NCBI GenBank assembly: GCA_040507895.1
Contig: JBEVNX010000100.1
Coordinates: 1 to 8,362 of the forward strand
DNA from: JBEVNX01 sp040507895
GTDB lineage: Bacteria > Desulfobacterota > Binatia > JACPRU01
Reading direction: 5' to 3'
Length of the DNA: 8,362 nt
In this document: piece after piece, positions 5,951 to 8,362 of the stretch
Layout of the letters: every line of letters starts with the position of its first letter
Numbering within the stretch: position 1 is the stretch's first letter
Notes under the pieces: generated by a model
The model's database searches: none
What the model was told of the DNA's origin: nothing
Seen by the model: only the letters and a program-made list of their open reading frames with translations
Program-made: the position numbers and the translations under genes

Positions 5951-6343
5951 ATGACGAATCGACTGGCCCTGGAGACCGCGCTGCGGAACTTCAGCGACCC
6001 CGCCAATCGAGAAGCCTATCTGAAGCTCTACGACCCGGCCTGTGTGCTGCACGGCTACCCGGGTGTCGAGCCCGGGCTGCCGAGCATCCGGGCATTCTTT
6101 GAAGCGCTCTGGGCCGCTTTCCCGGACGTCCGCATCACCGCCGAGGATTTCGTCGAGCAGGGTGACAAGCTCGCTTGTCGATTCGTCTGCCGCGGCACTC
6201 ATCGCGGCGTCGCGCCCACCGACAGGCCGATCGAGTTCGGCGGCATGACGATACTCGCATTTCGCGACGGTCGTTGTGTCGAGCGCTGGAGCCAGGCGGA
6301 CTTCTTGACCGTCCTGCGGCAGATGGGCGCGGTTTCTCTCTGA
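5951..6343 (+). CDS. SnoaL-like (NTF2-fold) ester cyclase family protein
   Basis: A 130-residue single-domain protein of the SnoaL-like branch of the NTF2 superfamily: small cone-shaped barrels that act as polyketide cyclases, isomerases or dehydratases, or bind ligands. The diagnostic order is present: LYDPACVLHGYPG (26-38), FFEALWAAFPDVRITAEDFV (49-68), GDKLACRFVCRGTHRG (71-86), MTILAFRDGRCVERWSQADF (99-118), and a closing LRQMGAV. His34, Asp59, the GTH at 82-84 and Trp113/Asp117 lie where SnoaL-like proteins keep conserved polar residues. The start ATG is 6 bases after the DUF3291 stop and the reading frame is full length for the family. No polyketide genes are nearby, so a cyclase role is not implied; hydration, isomerisation or ligand binding are equally likely. 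Confidence 0.87.
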   Translation: MTNRLALETALRNFSDPANREAYLKLYDPACVLHGYPGVEPGLPSIRAFFEALWAAFPDVRITAEDFVEQGDKLACRFVCRGTHRGVAPTDRPIEFGGMTILAFRDGRCVERWSQADFLTVLRQMGAVSL

Positions 6344-6356
6344 GGCCCTGGGCTCG

Positions 6357-6638
6357 ATGAGCGACGAGAATCTGCGCCGCGCGATCGAGATCCTCGAGGA
6401 GATCCGTGCGAACCAGGCGCGGCAGCTCGCGCAGCAGGCCGAAGGGCTCGCTCTCCAGCGCGAGCAATTCGAGCTTGTCAAGCGCCAGGCCGAGCGGGCC
6501 GAACGCATCCAAGAGCGCGCCGAGAGCATCCAGGAGCGGAGCGCACAGCTCGTGGGCGGCGCGCGAAAGGCGATCGTCGTGATCCTCGCGATCGTCACGC
6601 TGTTGATCGCGTACCTTTCCTGGCTGCTTTTTCGCTGA
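6357..6638 (+). CDS. Small coiled-coil protein with C-terminal transmembrane anchor
   Basis: I do not recognise a named family. The 93-residue product starts with a charged amphipathic helix (about 1-66, rich in Glu, Gln, Arg and Ala with hydrophobic residues in heptad spacing). It includes a duplicated heptad, RIQERAE then SIQERSA (50-63), also visible as an imperfect 21-base repeat in the DNA. A short GGAR turn is followed by one hydrophobic helix (KAIVVILAIVTLLIAYLSWL, 71-90) and only three residues after it. This is a tail-anchored layout: the coiled coil would stay in the cytoplasm and the C-terminus sit in the membrane. It starts 13 bases after the SnoaL-like stop without a strong ribosome binding site and is the last gene before a 126-base gap. 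Possible roles include oligomeric membrane scaffold or adaptor; no function is shown. Confidence 0.75.
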   Translation: MSDENLRRAIEILEEIRANQARQLAQQAEGLALQREQFELVKRQAERAERIQERAESIQERSAQLVGGARKAIVVILAIVTLLIAYLSWLLFR

Positions 6639-6764
6639 TCTCGAACGAGGATGACGCTCCGCGAGCGATTCGCCTGACAGCGTGGCGCGCAGGCGCTGGA
6701 CTTGCGCGCCGAGCTGGTGGACGTACTACTCTTCGGACGGCGACACGATCGAGAGGAGGTCGAC
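6639..6764 (+). promoter_or_regulatory. Intergenic region before the cupin gene with 8-bp inverted repeat
   Basis: This is the longest gap in the window. CGCTC/GAGCG (6655-6667) is a small hairpin without a T-run. GGCGCGCA (6684-6691) and TGCGCGCC (6703-6710) form a perfect inverted repeat with an 11-base spacer. TTGCGC (6702-6707), inside the right arm, and TACTAC (6724-6729) could be a -35/-10 pair with 16-base spacing, in which case the repeat would be placed like an operator. AGGAGGT (6754-6760) is a strong ribosome binding site for the cupin gene. Confidence 0.35.
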
Positions 6765-7307
6765 ATGCGAAGAGTCGTGACTGGCCACGATGCATCGGGA
6801 AAGTCCGTGTTCGTGCACGACGGCGAGCCGCCGCGTGGGGTGGCTCTGCGAGGCGTGCCCCGGTCCCGCATCGACGAGGTTTGGTCGGTAGTTGGAGTTC
6901 CAACGCTCCCGCCGGCGAGCGGCGAGCCGACCACCCAGCGACACCCCTTCTTTCCGGCGCCCGGCGGTACCGGGTTCTTGGTGGTCACGTTCCCGCCAGA
7001 GAGCGACGTCACGCGCGCGGCGGAGAGCGGCGTGGACGTTGCGGCGGCGCAGCGTGAGTTCTACGACGCCTTCCCCGGCCTCGCGGCCACCATGGAGCAG
7101 GACGCTCCAGGGATGCATACTTCGCAAACCATCGACTACGGCGTGGTCATCCGTGGCGAGGTATGGCTCGAGCTCGACGACGGCGCCAAACGCCTCCTCA
7201 AGCCCGGCGATTGCATGATCCAGAACGGGACGCGCCACGCCTGGCACAACACTTCCGACCGGGAGTGCGTGATGGCCTTCGTCGTCGTTGGCGCCAACAA
7301 GCGCTGA
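6765..7307 (+). CDS. Cupin domain-containing protein
   Basis: A 180-residue single-cupin protein. The N-terminal half (1-110) contains VFVHDGEPPRGVALRGVPRS and DEVWSVVGVPTLPP, typical of a cupin subfamily often seen beside dehydrogenases in catabolic loci. The barrel spans about 115-178. Motif 1 reads GMHTSQTIDYGVVIRGE (116-132), with His118 and Asp124 at ligand positions but Ser120 where the second His usually stands. Motif 2 reads GDCMIQNGTRHAWHN (148-162), with His158. A mononuclear metal bound by His118, Asp124 and His158 is plausible. The in-frame start at 6702 is rejected because AGGAGGT at 6754-6760 sits 4 bases before the ATG at 6765. It lies 64 bases before the SDR gene. The reaction (isomerase, dioxygenase or other) is unknown. 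Confidence 0.88.
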   Translation: MRRVVTGHDASGKSVFVHDGEPPRGVALRGVPRSRIDEVWSVVGVPTLPPASGEPTTQRHPFFPAPGGTGFLVVTFPPESDVTRAAESGVDVAAAQREFYDAFPGLAATMEQDAPGMHTSQTIDYGVVIRGEVWLELDDGAKRLLKPGDCMIQNGTRHAWHNTSDRECVMAFVVVGANKR

Positions 7308-7311
7308 CGGC

Positions 7312-7342
7312 TGGACATCCGCGCCGAAGGCGGTGATAGACT
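7312..7342 (+). promoter_or_regulatory. Candidate promoter for the SDR gene (extended -10)
   Basis: TGGACA (7312-7317) resembles a -35 box, and TAGACT (7337-7342), preceded by TGA, fits an extended -10 (TGn) element. The 19-base spacer is longer than ideal, but an extended -10 tolerates this. A start near 7349 would give a leader of about 23 bases containing the ribosome binding site GAGGAGG at 7360-7366. Confidence 0.4.
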
Positions 7343-7371
7343 CCCGCCCCTCGGATCTCGAGGAGGCGCGC

Positions 7372-8193
7372 ATGGGAAGTCTCGAAGGCAAAGCGGCTCT
7401 CGTCACGGGAGGCGCTCGCGGGATTGGTCGTGGTATCGCCTTGGCGCTGGCGCGGGCAGGCGCGAACGTGGCCGTCGCCGACGTGGAGCGCCTAGCGGCG
7501 GCCGGTCAACAGTACGGCGACCGCGCCGTCGGCGGGTTCACCGCCGCCCGGGAGGCCGCCGCCGAGATCGCCGCGCTCGGTCGGCGAACGGCCGCGATCC
7601 ATGCCGACGTGACCCGCAAGGACGAGGTCGCTCGCATGGTGGAAGAGACCGTGCGCCAGCTCGGCGGGCTCGACGTGTTGGTGTGCAACGCGGGGGTAGT
7701 GAGTGTATCTCCCGTCGAGGCGATGGACGAGGACACCTGGGATTTGACGATGGGGGTGAACGTGAAGGGGGTCTTCCTCACTTGCCAGGCGGCGATCCCA
7801 GCCATGAGGAAGCGCGGCGGTGGAATGATCATCAACATCGCTTCGATCGCGGGAAAGAACGGTCACCCGGGACTCGCCCACTATTGCGCTTCGAAGTTCG
7901 CCGTCGTCGGCTTCAGCAACGCGCTCGCCAAGGAGCTCGCGCCGCACGGTATTCGCGTCAACGCGATTTGTCCGGGCATCCTGCGCACGCAGATGTGGGA
8001 GTACCTTGCAGATACGCTGAAGCAGCCCGGAGAGTCGAAGGAGGCTGCCTGGGACCGCTGGGTGCGCTCCTTGATCCCACTCGGCCGTCCGCAAACTCCC
8101 GACGACATCGGTGCGCTCGCCGTCTATCTGGCCGGCGCCGAAAACATCACCGGCCAGGCGATAAACGTGGACGGCGGCATCGAGCTTCATTGA
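7372..8193 (+). CDS. Short-chain dehydrogenase/reductase (SDR), NAD-type
   Basis: A 273-residue classical SDR that oxidises or reduces an alcohol/carbonyl with a nicotinamide cofactor. The cofactor motif TGGARGIG spans 12-19, Asp37 at the end of beta2 points to NAD(H) rather than NADP(H), and DV (79-80) and NAGV (106-109) are in place. The catalytic tetrad is complete: Asn130, Ser158, Tyr171 and Lys175 (YCASK). The C-terminus carries PGILRTQMW and ITGQAINVDGG, usual in this family. Between Asp37 and DV79-80 there are about 15 more residues than in most classical SDRs (LAAAGQQYGDRAVGGFT region), in the place where mycofactocin-associated SDRs carry an insertion. The ATG at 7372 has GAGGAGG 5 bases upstream; an in-frame start at 7288 would overlap the cupin. 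It may also have its own promoter. The substrate is unknown. Confidence 0.94.
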   Translation: MGSLEGKAALVTGGARGIGRGIALALARAGANVAVADVERLAAAGQQYGDRAVGGFTAAREAAAEIAALGRRTAAIHADVTRKDEVARMVEETVRQLGGLDVLVCNAGVVSVSPVEAMDEDTWDLTMGVNVKGVFLTCQAAIPAMRKRGGGMIINIASIAGKNGHPGLAHYCASKFAVVGFSNALAKELAPHGIRVNAICPGILRTQMWEYLADTLKQPGESKEAAWDRWVRSLIPLGRPQTPDDIGALAVYLAGAENITGQAINVDGGIELH

Positions 8194-8194
8194 G

Positions 8195-8207
8195 GGCGCT
8201 TCGCGCC
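8195..8207 (+). other. Short GC hairpin just after the SDR stop codon
   Basis: GGCGC (8195-8199) and GCGCC (8203-8207) form a 5-bp perfect stem with a TTC loop, one base after the stop codon. There is no T-run, so it is not a convincing intrinsic terminator; it may only slow transcription or protect the 3' end. Confidence 0.2.
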
Positions 8208-8229
8208 GGGGCATGCCGGTCGCTACAAT
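8200..8229 (+). promoter_or_regulatory. Candidate promoter for the last, truncated gene
   Basis: TACAAT (8224-8229) is a 5-of-6 match to the sigma70 -10 consensus, 39 bases before the ATG at 8269. The best -35 candidate, TTCGCG (8200-8205) with an 18-base spacer, is poor. GGGGG (8258-8262) acts as the ribosome binding site 6 bases before the ATG. Confidence 0.4.
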
Positions 8230-8268
8230 CCCGGCCTCGGGTCGCAATCTCTCCCGTGGGGGTTCTCC

Positions 8269-8362
8269 ATGCTGAAGGTCAACGGCGCGATGTTCTTGGC
8301 TCCGGGCCTCGCGGCGGGCGTGGCGCTCGTGCTGAGCCCCTTCGGCCTCTTGTCCTCCGCGC
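8269..8362 (+). CDS. Start of an unidentified hydrophobic or exported protein (cut by window edge)
   Basis: Only 31 codons are visible. After a lysine near the N-terminus (MLKVNGAMF) comes a hydrophobic stretch, LAPGLAAGVALVLSPFGLLS (10-29), that could be a membrane segment or a signal peptide; no cleavage motif can be judged. A TACAAT box and a GGGGG ribosome binding site in the right place support a real gene with its own promoter. Without the rest of the protein I cannot name a family. It follows the SDR by 75 bases on the same strand. Confidence 0.55.
   Translation, partial: MLKVNGAMFLAPGLAAGVALVLSPFGLLSSA

Noticed and set aside
6655..6667. Terminator after the coiled-coil gene (CGCTC-CGC-GAGCG)
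   Set aside because: A 5-bp stem with no following T-run; such stems are expected by chance at this GC content.
6702..6764. Longer cupin protein starting at 6702
   Set aside because: The strong AGGAGGT site at 6754-6760 directly precedes the ATG at 6765, and the extra residues are not like the family N-terminus.
5147..7012. 621-codon open frame on the minus strand
   Set aside because: It lies opposite the YCII C-terminus, DUF3291, SnoaL-like, coiled-coil and cupin genes, all with clear family patterns on the plus strand. The antisense translation is Arg/Ser-rich without motifs, a usual by-product of high GC.
1..8362. CRISPR arrays, insertion sequences, tRNA genes, toxin-antitoxin or phage defence genes
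   Set aside because: No regularly spaced repeats, transposase motifs, cloverleaf-like segments or nuclease/antitoxin signatures were seen by reading; RNase HII is a housekeeping enzyme.

Overview
The window is a GC-rich stretch of bacterial chromosome (roughly two thirds G+C by eye) with dense, normal coding and no gene-free stretch over about 130 bases. I see no tRNA, rRNA, CRISPR array, insertion sequence or phage gene. The base composition, GTG starts, 4-base gene overlaps and the RNase HII / lipoyl-E2 / LipB neighbourhood fit a high-GC proteobacterium-like organism (for example Myxococcota, Desulfobacterota or Binatota-type), but the sequence alone does not fix the phylum.

Left part, minus strand (1-2459): a three-gene unit transcribed right to left, rnhB (RNase HII) -> 2-oxoacid dehydrogenase E2 acyltransferase -> lipB (octanoyltransferase, running off the left edge). 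LipB makes the octanoyl-lysine precursor of the lipoyl group that E2 carries. The two genes overlap by 4 bases, so a modifying enzyme and its substrate protein are probably translationally coupled. The E2 has an N-terminal lipoyl domain and a C-terminal catalytic domain, but no recognisable peripheral subunit-binding domain between them.

Middle and right, plus strand (2577-8362): starting from a 117-base divergent region, ten genes all point right: SRPBCC/AHSA1-like protein, GNAT acetyltransferase, alpha/beta hydrolase, YCII-domain protein with an extra C-terminal domain, DUF3291 protein, SnoaL-like protein, a small coiled-coil protein with a C-terminal membrane anchor, a cupin, a short-chain dehydrogenase (SDR), and the start of a hydrophobic protein cut by the right edge. 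The run probably comprises several transcription units: candidate promoters lie before the hydrolase, before the SDR and before the last gene, and an inverted repeat lies before the cupin. Most products are small soluble enzymes or ligand-binding folds typical of detoxification, small-molecule catabolism or tailoring chemistry. No substrate can be assigned from sequence, and no complete pathway is visible.

I found no clear-cut new defence or mobile system. The points most worth following are the E2 without a subunit-binding domain, the YCII fusion, the SDR with a mycofactocin-type insertion beside a cupin, the membrane-anchored coiled-coil protein, and an anti-Shine-Dalgarno-like segment in the leader of the SRPBCC gene.
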